Shown here piece by piece: positions 1 to 8,769 of a stretch of 64,000 bases of DNA. Position numbers and translations under genes: made by a program. A model generated the notes under the pieces. It saw only the letters and a list, made by a program, of their open reading frames with translations. It did not search any database and was not told where the DNA came from. Source of the stretch: Rossellomorea aquimaris (GTDB taxonomy: Bacteria > Bacillota > Bacilli > Bacillales > Bacillaceae_B); assembly GCF_035590735.1 (NCBI RefSeq), contig NZ_CP141595.1:1645001-1709000 (forward strand), written 5' to 3'. Each line of letters starts with the position of its first letter. The stretch's first letter is position 1.

Positions 1-57
1 TTGAGTCGTTGTTGTACAATACCCTTCGTGAGCAGAGAAAAACATCGGGGGGAATAG
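1..57 (+). other. Possible 3' end of an upstream gene
   Basis: The first frame is open from base 1 to a TAG at 55-57, just before a strong terminator hairpin. This would fit the tail of a plus-strand gene lying outside the window. Eighteen codons are too few to identify anything, and the third frame is also open, so this is a weak placement. Confidence 0.2.
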
Positions 58-62
58 AACAT

Positions 63-97
63 AAGAAAGCCACCTATCTGAGTAGGTGGCTTTCTTT
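63..97. terminator. Bidirectional intrinsic terminator
   Basis: A perfect 13-bp stem (63-75 with 84-96) has an 8-base loop and A- and T-rich flanks. It would end the minus-strand lipoprotein gene at 107 and any plus-strand gene entering from the left edge. Confidence 0.8.
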
Positions 98-106
98 GAT
101 GGTGCT

Positions 107-886
107 TTAGATTTTTACATCAACTTTAGCATTTTTCTTTAAATCTTCTACATGCTGAACAAGTTTTTCTTGCTTTTTCTGTTGTTCTAATTGAGTCTTG
201 ATCTGAGGTTTAACCTCTTCGAATTTTGGTGCTTTTTCCTCTGATTGAGCTTGTCCTTGTTGACTGGCATACTGATCATAGAACTTTTTCATTTCATCTT
301 CGGTTACTTCATCAACTTTAATTTCTTTTTCAACGTAGTTAGTGTATTTGATGTTTTCCGCGATTTGAGTTTTTAACTCGTCCATCGTGAATCCGGCTTT
401 TTTCATTGCGTCTTCAAATTTCTTTTCATCACCGTACTGTTTTTTAACTTCTTCCAGTTGTTTATTGATTTCATCTTCTGATGCTTTGTAGCCTTTTTCA
501 TCGGCCTGTTGCATAAGGAGTGTTTGTCCAACCAGGCTATCGATTGTTTGTTCTTTTATTTTCTTTGCTGCATCTTTACTTGTTGGGTCTTGCCCCATCT
601 GTTGATATTGCATTTGTGATTGAGTCAATACGTTATTGAAATCTTCACCTTTAATTTTTTCGTCGTTTACAATGGCAACGATCTTATTTTTTTCAATCTT
701 TTGTTCATCCATTTTCTTCTGCATTTCTTCCATTTGCTTCGCTTGCTCTTCTTGAGCCTGTCCATCGCTTTTTTCTTCTGTTTTCGCTTTATCGTCAGCT
801 TGTTTTTGGCTCTCCTCGTTCGAACCGCAAGCGGCTAGTCCAATCGTCAATAAGGCTAATAGTAAAGTCGTTAATAGTTTTTTCAT
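107..886 (-). CDS. SurA N-terminal domain lipoprotein
   Basis: This is a 259-residue predicted lipoprotein. The signal peptide ends in the lipobox LAAC, with the lipidated Cys at residue 20. An E/K/Q-rich low-complexity linker follows (about 22-68), then a SurA_N-like chaperone region (about 68-215) starting at IVAIVNDEKIKGEDF. A short charged tail closes the protein. The parvulin PPIase domain found in PrsA is absent, so this is more likely an extracytoplasmic folding chaperone or holdase than an isomerase. It sits alone between a terminator downstream and a long intergenic region upstream. The family assignment rests on the SurA_N pattern; the substrate is unknown. Confidence 0.8.
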   Translation of the reverse strand: MKKLLTTLLLALLTIGLAACGSNEESQKQADDKAKTEEKSDGQAQEEQAKQMEEMQKKMDEQKIEKNKIVAIVNDEKIKGEDFNNVLTQSQMQYQQMGQDPTSKDAAKKIKEQTIDSLVGQTLLMQQADEKGYKASEDEINKQLEEVKKQYGDEKKFEDAMKKAGFTMDELKTQIAENIKYTNYVEKEIKVDEVTEDEMKKFYDQYASQQGQAQSEEKAPKFEEVKPQIKTQLEQQKKQEKLVQHVEDLKKNAKVDVKI

Positions 887-1546
887 AATTGACTCCTTTC
901 AGAAGTAAGGTGTGATTTCGAAAAAAATCACTTAATGCGCATTTTAAAGGAAAAGCCCGTAAAAAGAAAGTATTTAAGCCAAAAAGTATAGATTGTAATG
1001 AGGTTGAAATACAGTGCATTACTTATATGGTCCCTCTTTCACTATAATGTATGCGGTTACAATCGACCGGCAACTGCCTGGCAGAAATGAAAATGTAAGA
1101 AGACTTTTACCTGGTTGCTAAAAAAAGAGGCTGTTTAAATCGAGATTTTTTCCTCCATTTAAACAGCCTATAAAAATATTGGGGACCAAAGAATACTGTC
1201 AAACAACCTTCTATTTGAATTATAGAGAGTGGCTATATTTTCTTCAACTAACATTTAGGAAGGTGTCGGCTGACTAGTGTCCTTTTGAAGGCAGTATTCA
1301 ATCTTCTTCTATTCTTTTCATGGAAAATAATAATTATAAGCATAATTTAAGGGAAGAGTTTTCCTTCTTTTCTTTTAACATGTTACATTTCTTGACTTTA
1401 CGAGGGTAATAGAGTGATACTATTATAAGATTTTAACTTCTAAACAAAATAAATAGTTTCACTTGTAAATTCATTTTCAATCGTTTATGATGATACTGGA
1501 CACAACATTTTGTGTTTTCTTTAAAAATTTTAACTATATATTGATT
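887..1546. other. 660-bp AT-rich intergenic region
   Basis: No convincing gene lies here. An inverted repeat (1128-1140 with 1157-1169) is preceded by an A-run, so it reads best as a minus-strand terminator-like hairpin. A TTGACT box at 1392-1397 followed by GATACT at 1416-1421 (18-bp spacer) is a weak candidate promoter for the riboswitch transcript downstream. Confidence 0.4.
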
Positions 1547-1725
1547 ATAACCTGTGAATAGGGTGTCTGAATGGACTTAAAAGGGAATCCGGTTTGAATC
1601 CGGAACTGTCCCCGCAACTGTAAGTGCTGACGAAATAAGGAACTGCCACTGTCATATACGATGGGAAGGCCTTAGAGTAGGGTGAAGCACGAGTCAGGAG
1701 ACCTGCCTTGTTTATCACGTGTTAT
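1547..1725 (+). promoter_or_regulatory. Cobalamin (B12) riboswitch
   Basis: The region has the hallmarks of the adenosylcobalamin aptamer. These are the stem around 1587-1603 with repeated AATCCGG/CCGGA, the CCCGCAACTGTAAG block (1610-1624), GCCACTG at 1644-1650, and the B12 box GTCAGGAGACCTGCC ending near 1707. A closing P1 helix can form between ATAAC/GTGA at 1547-1557 and TCAC/GTTAT at 1714-1725. It lies directly ahead of a terminator and nrdA. From family knowledge, B12 binding should favour termination. Confidence 0.95.
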
Positions 1726-1798
1726 CTTCTTCGGGAATTGGGAGGATAAAGCGAGGATTGGAATGGGCACTTTAGTCTATTCATATATCTTTCGTACA

Positions 1799-1832
1799 TA
1801 AAGCCCATCCTTTTAGAAGGATGGGCTTTTTT
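1799..1832 (+). terminator. Riboswitch-controlled intrinsic terminator
   Basis: A perfect 12-bp hairpin (AAAGCCCATCCT pairing with AGGATGGGCTTT) is followed by a T-tract. The sequence ATGGGCACTT at about 1763-1772 could pair with the left arm and act as antiterminator when B12 is absent; that pairing is inferred. Confidence 0.9.
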
Positions 1833-1871
1833 GGAATCCTTCCCACACTGTATTAATTGGGAGGAATGATG

Positions 1872-4118
1872 ATGTCAATCGTATCACAGGATCAGCGGAC
1901 AACAGTGGAAGGAAAAGCGATTCTTACAAATCTCCACAGTCGCTTTCCGCAACTTCATTTTAAAGAATTCGATGAAAAGACTCTTAAGTATGCAGACGGT
2001 CAATCTGAATTGAGTAAAGAAAAGCTTTATCATTTCATGATCCTTACGGCAGTTGAACGGATTTCTGCCCATGAACCTGATTGGACCTATGTGGCTGCAG
2101 AATTATATTTAATGAAACTTTATCGTGCAGTCGCCTATTCAAGGAGAGTTGAAGAAAATGGGTTGTACAGTTCCTTTTATGAATTAATTCAAGACTTGAC
2201 TGATAGGAAACTATATACGCCCGCACTATTGGAATCATATAGCAAAGAAGAAATTGACGCTTTGGGGAGAATCATGGATTCATCTAAAGATCATCTGTTT
2301 ACGTACATAGGAATCGTCACATTATCAGAGCGATATTTAACTAAGTCTCATGATGGTGAAATCCTTGAATTACCTCAGGAGCGACTGCTGATCATCGCCA
2401 TGACGCTCTTTATGAACGAACCCCGTGATAAGCGACTTGCGCTTATTGAAGAAGCTTATTGGGCACTGTCTAATTTGTATATGACGGTTGCAACTCCTAC
2501 GTTTGCCAATGCCGGCAAAAGCCACGGTCAGTTATCGAGCTGTTTTATTGATACGGTAGCCGATGATTTAAGAAGTATTTATGACAGTAATACAGATGTT
2601 TCCACACTAAGTAAAAACGGTGGCGGTCTCGGTATCTATATGGGGAAGGTCCGGAGCAGGGGAAGTAATATCAAAGGCTTCAAGGGAGTAAGTTCAGGTG
2701 TTATTCCATGGATGAAACAATTAAATAACACAGCCGTATCCGTTGATCAATTAGGCCAACGTCAAGGAGCGATCGCTGTTTATTTGGATGTATGGCATAA
2801 GGATATTTTTCCTTTCCTTGATACACGATTAAATAATGGAGATGAAAGGCAGCGTACTCATGATCTTTTCACTGGAGTAAGCTTACCTGATTTATTCATG
2901 GAGCAAGTGGAGAAGAGAGGGAATTGGTATTTATTTGATCCTCATGAAGTGAGGGTTGTCATGGGGTATTCCCTGGAAGACTACTATGATGAGTGTGATG
3001 GAGAAGGCTCGTTCAGGGATAAGTATTGGGAGTGTGTAGAATGTCCCGATCTTTCCAGGGAAGAGGTTCCGGCGATTGAAATTTTCAAGAGGATCATGAT
3101 TTCCCAGCTCGAAACGGGAACGCCATACATGTTTTACCGCGATACTGTCAATCGGCTAAATCCCAATGGGCATAAGGGAATGATTTACTGTAGTAATTTA
3201 TGTACAGAAATCGCACAGAATATGAGTGCCACCGTCATGGAGGAAGAGGTCATAAAGGACGGTAAAATCATTACCTATAAATCTCCGGGAGATTATGTCG
3301 TCTGTAATCTGGCATCTGTTTCTTTAGCCAAAACAATCATGAATGATGAGTTGGAGAGAGTTGTGTCCATAGGAGTGAGATTACTTGATAATGTCATTGA
3401 TATTAATAAACTTCCTGTCCTGCAAGCCCAACTGACAAACAGGCGCTATAGAGGGATTGGACTAGGAACCTTTGGATGGCATCACCTCCTTGCATTAAAA
3501 GGTTTGAAATGGGAGAGCGATGAAGCAGTTGATTATTGTGATTCCCTTTACGAGGATGTTGCTTATTACACCATAAAAGCCAGCCATGAATTAGCGAAAG
3601 AAAAAGGCTCATATCCATATTACAACGGGTCCGACTGGTCGACTGGAGAATATTTTTCAAAGAAAGGGTATTCTGGACCGAGGTGGGATGCACTCAGGGA
3701 TGATGTTTCTTCACAAGGAATCCGAAACGGATATTTAATGGCCGTTGCGCCTAATTCGTCCACTTCGATCATAGCCGGCTCTACTGCAAGTATTGATCCT
3801 TTATTCAGATTAGAGTACTCGGAAGAAAAGAAAGATTATAAGATTCCTGTTACAGCACCTGATTTATCACCTAAGACGACCTGGTATTACAAAACGGCTT
3901 ATAACGTAGATCAGCACTGGAGTATTAAACAGAATGAGAAGAGACAGAGACATATTGATCAAGGAATATCGTTTAACTTGTATGTGAGGAATGATATCAA
4001 GGCGATAGAGTTGCTGTCTCTTCATTTAGATGCATGGAAGTCAGGATTGAAAACGACCTACTATGTGAGATCGACATCAGTTTCAAATTTCGATGAATGT
4101 GAAAGCTGCCATAGCTGA
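1872..4118 (+). CDS. nrdA: Class I ribonucleoside-diphosphate reductase, alpha subunit
   Basis: This 748-residue catalytic subunit reduces ribonucleoside diphosphates to deoxyribonucleotides. Visible catalytic features are the Cys224/Cys478 redox pair (LSSCF, VVCNLAS), the N-x-C-x-E radical motif at 442-446 (NLCTE), and a C-terminal CESC pair at 743/746 for re-reduction. There is no clear N-terminal ATP-cone. Three ATGs lie in tandem (1866, 1869, 1872). The GGGAGG at 1859-1864 gives the best spacing (7 nt) to 1872, so that start was chosen; an upstream in-frame TTG at 1857 is less likely. No nrdI or nrdH is adjacent, which argues for class Ia-type rather than class Ib. Control is by the upstream B12 riboswitch and terminator. 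nrdB follows after 19 nt. Confidence 0.93.
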   Translation: MSIVSQDQRTTVEGKAILTNLHSRFPQLHFKEFDEKTLKYADGQSELSKEKLYHFMILTAVERISAHEPDWTYVAAELYLMKLYRAVAYSRRVEENGLYSSFYELIQDLTDRKLYTPALLESYSKEEIDALGRIMDSSKDHLFTYIGIVTLSERYLTKSHDGEILELPQERLLIIAMTLFMNEPRDKRLALIEEAYWALSNLYMTVATPTFANAGKSHGQLSSCFIDTVADDLRSIYDSNTDVSTLSKNGGGLGIYMGKVRSRGSNIKGFKGVSSGVIPWMKQLNNTAVSVDQLGQRQGAIAVYLDVWHKDIFPFLDTRLNNGDERQRTHDLFTGVSLPDLFMEQVEKRGNWYLFDPHEVRVVMGYSLEDYYDECDGEGSFRDKYWECVECPDLSREEVPAIEIFKRIMISQLETGTPYMFYRDTVNRLNPNGHKGMIYCSNLCTEIAQNMSATVMEEEVIKDGKIITYKSPGDYVVCNLASVSLAKTIMNDELERVVSIGVRLLDNVIDINKLPVLQAQLTNRRYRGIGLGTFGWHHLLALKGLKWESDEAVDYCDSLYEDVAYYTIKASHELAKEKGSYPYYNGSDWSTGEYFSKKGYSGPRWDALRDDVSSQGIRNGYLMAVAPNSSTSIIAGSTASIDPLFRLEYSEEKKDYKIPVTAPDLSPKTTWYYKTAYNVDQHWSIKQNEKRQRHIDQGISFNLYVRNDIKAIELLSLHLDAWKSGLKTTYYVRSTSVSNFDECESCHS

Positions 4119-4137
4119 CTGGGAGGAAGATGATAAC

Positions 4138-5175
4138 GTGAATGGATTGAAGCAGCGAATCTTAATAGATTCTGAGGCACCAAATAAATCTACAGGTATT
4201 GTAAATGGACAAAGTTCGAATATATTAAACTGGGATGATGTCAGGTTCTCATGGGCCTATCCAAAGTATAAGAGGATGCTTGGGAATTTCTGGACTCCTT
4301 TTGAGATCAATATGGCAAAGGATATCAAGCAGTTCCCTACTCTTTCATCAAGGGAGCAGGAGTCCTTTTTGAAAATCATCGGCTTACTGGCTCTCCTTGA
4401 TAGTGTGCAGACGGATTACGCGGGTAAAGTGGCAGACTATCTCACGGATTCCAGCCTGAATGCATTGATGATCATTTTGGCTCAGCAAGAGGTCGTCCAT
4501 AACCATTCGTACAGTTACGTGTTATCCAGTATCGTGTCCAAAAAGAAGCAGGATGAAGTGTTTGATTTCTGGAAGAACGATCCTATCTTGAAGAAACGGA
4601 ACGAATTTATAACGAATGGATATAAAGGATTTGTAGAATCCCCCACCATTGAGAATCTATTAAAGTCGATCATCTATGATGTCATTCTGGAAGGGCTCTT
4701 CTTTTATTCCGGTTTTGCCTTCTTCTACAATCTCGCCAGAAATCAAAAGATGGTGGCGACATCGACGATGATCAATTATATCAATCGGGATGAACAGCTG
4801 CATGTCGGCTTATTTGAAAAAATATATAAAGAAGTCCTTAACGAGAACCCGGCTTATCAAACGGATGAGCTGCGTGACTTTGGGCAAGATGCTTTCAAAC
4901 AGGCAGCTCTCCTGGAAATAGAGTGGGGCAGGGAAATCATCGGATCTCACGTTGAAGGTCTGTTAATGAGCGACCTTGAAGATTATATTAAATTCATGGC
5001 GAATAAAAGAGCCAAACAGCTGGGGTTTGAAGAACCATTCCAAGGATATAAGACCAACCCATTAAAATGGATCATCGCCTATCAGGAAGTGGATAGAGGG
5101 AAGACCGATTTCTTTGAACAGAAATCACGACAATATACGAAGACTTCGGATGCTAATGGGTTTGATGAATTGTAA
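4138..5175 (+). CDS. nrdB: Class I ribonucleoside-diphosphate reductase, beta subunit
   Basis: This 345-residue radical-generating subunit partners NrdA. The di-iron ligands are all present: Asp88, Glu118 and His121 in EVVH, Glu185, Glu219 and His222 in RDEQLH. The radical Tyr is at 125 (NHSY). The protein is therefore expected to make a tyrosyl radical, with iron or manganese as cofactor. I chose the GTG start at 4138, 11 nt after GGGAGG (4121-4126). An in-frame ATG at 4093 lies inside nrdA and has no ribosome binding site. It shares the nrdA transcript and therefore the B12 control. No terminator is obvious immediately downstream. Confidence 0.92.
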   Translation: MNGLKQRILIDSEAPNKSTGIVNGQSSNILNWDDVRFSWAYPKYKRMLGNFWTPFEINMAKDIKQFPTLSSREQESFLKIIGLLALLDSVQTDYAGKVADYLTDSSLNALMIILAQQEVVHNHSYSYVLSSIVSKKKQDEVFDFWKNDPILKKRNEFITNGYKGFVESPTIENLLKSIIYDVILEGLFFYSGFAFFYNLARNQKMVATSTMINYINRDEQLHVGLFEKIYKEVLNENPAYQTDELRDFGQDAFKQAALLEIEWGREIIGSHVEGLLMSDLEDYIKFMANKRAKQLGFEEPFQGYKTNPLKWIIAYQEVDRGKTDFFEQKSRQYTKTSDANGFDEL

Positions 5176-5230
5176 ACATTAGAACTGTGGTACTTTTGGT
5201 CAGAGATCAGATCTTTAGTCGTGATTATCC

Positions 5231-5280
5231 ATTTCGCCGTTATATTTGAAATTTCGCCGATAAAAGTACTGATTTCGCCG
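5231..5280. repeat. Three ATTTCGCCG repeats at 20-21 bp spacing
   Basis: ATTTCGCCG occurs at 5231, 5251 and 5272, each followed by T/A and AT-rich sequence. The near-constant two-helical-turn spacing is visible. The function is unknown; it could be a protein-binding array or a small dispersed repeat. The rest of the 279-bp nrdB-to-terminator gap holds no gene. Confidence 0.6.
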
Positions 5281-5454
5281 ATATCCAGTCAACGTTAAAT
5301 AAACTCAACTAATAATGGGGGGGGTTGGTGTCATGTTACTGAAATAGATTTACTTCCTTTCAAAATGCTTTTTTTCAGAGCTAAATGTTTCTCTCATAAA
5401 AAGGGAGTTTATATTTTCAGAATTTATACAACATCATAAGAATCTCCCCATAAG

Positions 5455-5483
5455 AAAAGCGAGTCATCACGACTCGCTTTTTT
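5455..5483. terminator. Bidirectional intrinsic terminator
   Basis: AAAGCGAGTC pairs with GACTCGCTTT, with A-rich left and T-rich right flanks. It separates nrdAB from the convergent aldehyde dehydrogenase gene. Confidence 0.85.
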
Positions 5484-5486
5484 GCC

Positions 5487-6953
5487 TTATTTCTTTTCAA
5501 TAAAAGGTCCATAATCTCTTCTCTTATGTTGAACGGCGACCCATTTAACCGTTGTGAATTCTTCTAGAGCCCATTCGCCATTAAAACGGCCCAGTCCGGA
5601 ATCCTTTTCTCCGCCGAATGGCATATGCGGCTCGTCATTCACAGGTTCATCATTAATATGAATCATCCCGGTGTCAATTTGGTGGGCCAAGTTCGTCGCT
5701 CTCTCTATGGAGGAGGAGTGTACTGCTCCACTTAGGCCGTATGGATGTTCATTGGCCAAGCGGATCGCCTCATCGTCATCTTCAAACGGGATGATGGCTG
5801 CTACTGGTCCGAAGATTTCATTCTTTGCTATCGGCATTGAGTTGGTAACATGAGTCATTACTGTGGGTTGCAATAAGTTCTCATCAGCGTTGCCTCCTAA
5901 TACGACTTCCGCTCCTTGTTCCTTGCTGCTTTCAATATCCTTCAATATGCGGTCTACTTGATTTTGATCAATTAAGGGCCCGATTTGGGTCATTTTATCT
6001 GAAGGATCTCCTGTATTTAGTGCTTTTACACGAGAGACAAAAGCTTTCACAAATTTATCGTACATCCCTTTATGAACCATGATCCGATTAATGGACATGC
6101 AAATTTGTCCTTGATGATAAAATTTTCCGAATAGGGCTGATTCAACTGCCTGATCGAGATCTGCATCATCAAGAACGATAAAGACGTTGTTTCCGCCTAA
6201 CTCAAGAGCAGTCTTCTTCAGATTCTTTCCTGCGAGCGCAGCTATTCCACGTCCCACTTCAGTCGAACCGGTAAAGGAAATCAATCTGGGAATCGGGTGA
6301 GCAACGATATCATCACCAATTTCTGATCCCTTTCCAACGACTACATTTAGCAATCCCTTCGGCAGCCCGGCTTCTTCAAAGATACTTGCAAATAATAAAC
6401 CGCCAGTCACAGGAGTGTGAGTAGCCGGTTTAACAACAACACCGTTTCCGGTTGCTAAAGCAGTTGCAATTGAGCGAACTGCTAAATGGAAGGGGAAGTT
6501 CCAGGGGCTGATTACTCCCACAACTCCAAGCGGTTCTCTGTAGACACGGTTTTCTTTCCCGGGTATTTGAGAAGGTAGGATTTTCCCTTCCATTCTGTAA
6601 GGGTAGGTTGCCGCTTCCTTCATACTATTTATGGAGACCTTCACTTCGCCTGCCGCTTTCATGTATGTGCTGCCAGACTCTTTAATAAGCCAATCAATGA
6701 TTAATTCCTGATTGTTTTCAACAACTTCAACGGCTTTTTCCATCACTTCCCGTTTAACTTGAGGAAGTTTCTTTGCCCAGCTTTCTTGAGCTTTTTGAGC
6801 TGATTTATAAGCGGTGTCGAGATCCACTTTACTGGCAGCTTTAATGGAACCAAGCTCTATATTATTGAATGGGTTTTTATTGGAAATCATATTCTCACTG
6901 CTACCCTTTACCCATTCTCCATTAATAAACAGTTTATCAAATTGTGTATTCAT
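5487..6953 (-). CDS. NAD(P)-dependent aldehyde dehydrogenase
   Basis: This 488-residue enzyme oxidises an aldehyde to the carboxylic acid with NAD(P)+. Family residues are present: Asn152 in PWNFP, the nucleotide-binding GSTEVG near 229, general base Glu251 (LELGG) and nucleophile Cys285 (GQICMS). The GQICMSINR context resembles aromatic aldehyde (benzaldehyde/vanillin-type) dehydrogenases such as B. subtilis YfmT, but substrate choice is inference. The start at 6953 is set by AAGGAGG seven bases upstream; a longer in-frame ORF runs into the neighbouring gene without support. It follows an SDR gene by 19 nt on the same strand, suggesting a two-gene operon for alcohol/aldehyde or xenobiotic oxidation. 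Confidence 0.88.
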   Translation of the reverse strand: MNTQFDKLFINGEWVKGSSENMISNKNPFNNIELGSIKAASKVDLDTAYKSAQKAQESWAKKLPQVKREVMEKAVEVVENNQELIIDWLIKESGSTYMKAAGEVKVSINSMKEAATYPYRMEGKILPSQIPGKENRVYREPLGVVGVISPWNFPFHLAVRSIATALATGNGVVVKPATHTPVTGGLLFASIFEEAGLPKGLLNVVVGKGSEIGDDIVAHPIPRLISFTGSTEVGRGIAALAGKNLKKTALELGGNNVFIVLDDADLDQAVESALFGKFYHQGQICMSINRIMVHKGMYDKFVKAFVSRVKALNTGDPSDKMTQIGPLIDQNQVDRILKDIESSKEQGAEVVLGGNADENLLQPTVMTHVTNSMPIAKNEIFGPVAAIIPFEDDDEAIRLANEHPYGLSGAVHSSSIERATNLAHQIDTGMIHINDEPVNDEPHMPFGGEKDSGLGRFNGEWALEEFTTVKWVAVQHKRRDYGPFIEKK

Positions 6954-6972
6954 GATTAGTCCTCCTTGTTGT

Positions 6973-7716
6973 TTACATGTCTTGTTGAGTAGGGCGTACG
7001 ATGATTTCATTAACATCTACATGGTCTGGCTGCTCGATAGCGAAAGAGATGGACTTCGCTATATTTTCACTGTCGAGTGGCTTCATGTCACGATCCTTAA
7101 ACGCGGCTAAGATATCTTTATCAGTAATCGTTTCTGTCAGTTCGGTTGCAACTGCACCAGGACAGATGATCGTTGTACGGATGTTGTGAGAAGCGTTCAT
7201 TTCCTGTCTTAAGCCCTCCGTAATTGCACGAACTGCATATTTCGTCCCACTATAGACGGAGCTTCCGGGCATCACTTTATGACCGGCAACAGAAGAGATA
7301 TTAACAATATGTCCTGACTTTTGTTCTTCCATATATGGGAGGACAGCAGATATTCCATAAAGTACTCCTTTAATATTCACATCAATCATTTGATCCCATT
7401 CTTTAATTTTTCTTTTATTTATTAATGAAAGGGGCATGAGTCCAGCATTATTTACTAGAATATCAATATGACCGGCCAGTTCTACCGTCTCTTTAGCCAG
7501 TTGTGCCATTTCTTCTACGTTCGTCACATCTGTTACATGGTAATAAGCCGTTCCACCCATTTGTTCAATCTCATTCTTCAATTCTTGTAATCGTTCTTCA
7601 CGTCTTGCCGCAAGCATCACGGTTATATCTTTTGAGGCTAATTCCTTCGCGGTCGCTTGTCCGATCCCACTGCTTGCTCCTGTAATAATGGCAACTTTTT
7701 TCTTATCATTCTTCAT
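6973..7716 (-). CDS. SDR family oxidoreductase
   Basis: This 247-residue classical short-chain dehydrogenase/reductase has the cofactor motif TGASSGIG near residue 13, NNAG, and a catalytic Ser with YSGTK. The AARREE sequence after the second strand suggests NADP preference. It resembles the YdfG-like hydroxyacid/alcohol dehydrogenases, but the substrate cannot be read from sequence. GAGGAGG precedes the ATG. It is the first gene of an operon with the aldehyde dehydrogenase, so the pair may oxidise an alcohol stepwise to an acid, or protect against reactive carbonyls. Confidence 0.85.
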   Translation of the reverse strand: MKNDKKKVAIITGASSGIGQATAKELASKDITVMLAARREERLQELKNEIEQMGGTAYYHVTDVTNVEEMAQLAKETVELAGHIDILVNNAGLMPLSLINKRKIKEWDQMIDVNIKGVLYGISAVLPYMEEQKSGHIVNISSVAGHKVMPGSSVYSGTKYAVRAITEGLRQEMNASHNIRTTIICPGAVATELTETITDKDILAAFKDRDMKPLDSENIAKSISFAIEQPDHVDVNEIIVRPTQQDM

Positions 7717-7755
7717 TTTATTTCGTCCTCCTCATTATTCAGTATCCACTATATT

Positions 7756-7783
7756 GTTTACACTTTGGAGAAAGTGCTTAAAC
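7756..7783. promoter_or_regulatory. Inverted repeat in divergent promoter region
   Basis: GTTTACACTTT and AAAGTGCTTAAAC flank a GGAG centre and form a near-perfect dyad, with one extra base in the right arm. It lies between the SDR-aldehyde dehydrogenase operon and the divergent DUF3243 gene. It is a candidate operator; the regulator is unknown. Confidence 0.45.
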
Positions 7784-7831
7784 AAGAAGCAGAGAGTTTG
7801 ATATTCCATTACCAATAATATGAAAATTAAT

Positions 7832-7856
7832 GTTTAACTCTCCCATTGGTGGGAAT
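7832..7856 (+). promoter_or_regulatory. SigmaB-type promoter
   Basis: GTTTAA at 7832-7837 and GGGAAT at 7851-7856 are separated by 13 bp. This matches the general-stress sigma-B pattern (GTTTAA, 12-15 bp, GGGTAT) with one mismatch. A transcript would start near 7863, 28 bases ahead of the DUF3243 ATG. Confidence 0.6.
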
Positions 7857-7890
7857 ATACATACTAGATTGAATGAGAGGAGAGATTTAC

Positions 7891-8220
7891 ATGGCAAATC
7901 ATTCTACAGAAGAAAAAATGGAGTCAAAGGTGGACAAAACGTTAGATAATATGTCCCAAGACAAAAAAGAGGATATATTATCAAACTTTGATCATTTCAA
8001 ACAATACTTAGGTAATAAAGTTTCCTTGGCGGATAAGTTAGGTATGAATGAAGAGCAGCAGGCAAAGGCAGCCCAGAAGGTGGGAGACTATCTTGCAGCA
8101 CATGAAGAGCCGAAGAATAGAGAAGAAAAGTTATTATATGAATTATGGAAAGCGGGTAACAAGGAAGAGCAGCATATGCTTGCCCATATGTTAGTGAAGC
8201 TTGTTCACGCTGAATCATAA
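7891..8220 (+). CDS. DUF3243 domain protein (YmfJ-like)
   Basis: This 109-residue cytoplasmic, charged, helical protein carries the DUF3243 pattern, seen as FDHFKQYLGNKVSLADKLG and the C-terminal EEKLLYELWKAGNKEEQH. B. subtilis YmfJ is a shorter member, so this copy has an N-terminal extension of about 20 residues. The start at 7891 follows GAGGAGAG with good spacing; an in-frame ATG at 7873 precedes that Shine-Dalgarno. The molecular role is unknown. The upstream sigma-B-like promoter suggests stress induction, which is inferred. Confidence 0.82.
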   Translation: MANHSTEEKMESKVDKTLDNMSQDKKEDILSNFDHFKQYLGNKVSLADKLGMNEEQQAKAAQKVGDYLAAHEEPKNREEKLLYELWKAGNKEEQHMLAHMLVKLVHAES

Positions 8221-8227
8221 AAAGTTC

Positions 8228-8250
8228 GGGCATCTGAATGGATGCCCTTT
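8228..8250 (+). terminator. Weak terminator-like hairpin
   Basis: GGGCATC pairs with GATGCCC around a 6-base loop, followed by only three T residues. It lies just after the DUF3243 stop codon. Confidence 0.4.
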
Positions 8251-8263
8251 GCTTATGCTATTT

Positions 8264-8707
8264 TTACATATGTATTTCAGGGTCTACCTTTACAGTCACA
8301 TTCCCTTTGATGGCACGGGTGATCATGCAAGACTGCTCCGCTTTCATCAACAATTTCTTAGTTAGGGTTATGTCTTTTTCAGTAGTGGAGGGAGCTAATG
8401 TCAGTACAGGGCGGTGAATGATTTCTTTGTATGTAATGACCCCTTTTTGAACCTCCACAATTCCTTCAGATGTCATCTGTAAGTCCGTTTTTTCAATATG
8501 ACTTCGTTCAAGCATCGCGGCCAGAGTGATGATGTAACACGTAGCGGCTGCTCCAAGAAGCATTTCGTCAGGGTTTGTCCCTATTCCAGGTCCGTCCATT
8601 TCAGTTGGAATTGATATTTTCGTATGAAAATTTTCAGAGCTCAAGGTACCTGTATCATTTCGGAGCCCGGGCCAATCGGTAGATATATGAAAAGAGTGTC
8701 TAGCCAT
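8264..8707 (-). CDS. OsmC family protein
   Basis: This 147-residue protein belongs to the OsmC/Ohr peroxide-detoxification fold. The two redox cysteines are in AAATCYI and EQSCMI, as in thiol-dependent reductases of organic hydroperoxides. The start at 8707 follows AGGAGG; a longer in-frame reading runs upstream into the cold-shock gene and has no start signal. The sequence is closer to the OsmC/YmaD-type branch than to OhrA/OhrB by general impression. It is monocistronic on the minus strand. Confidence 0.82.
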   Translation of the reverse strand: MARHSFHISTDWPGLRNDTGTLSSENFHTKISIPTEMDGPGIGTNPDEMLLGAAATCYIITLAAMLERSHIEKTDLQMTSEGIVEVQKGVITYKEIIHRPVLTLAPSTTEKDITLTKKLLMKAEQSCMITRAIKGNVTVKVDPEIHM

Positions 8708-8769
8708 ACAAATTAACCTCCTAAAAAGCATGGTAAGGTTATTGTATACACATTTTAATGTGATGGCAA

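Noticed and set aside
795..1019. 74-codon minus-strand frame upstream of the lipoprotein gene
   Set aside because: It overlaps the lipoprotein signal peptide region out of frame and lacks a ribosome site and any family resemblance.
1128..1169. Inverted repeat considered as a terminator for a plus-strand gene
   Set aside because: There is no gene in front of it and no T-tract on the plus strand; only the minus orientation has a T-run.
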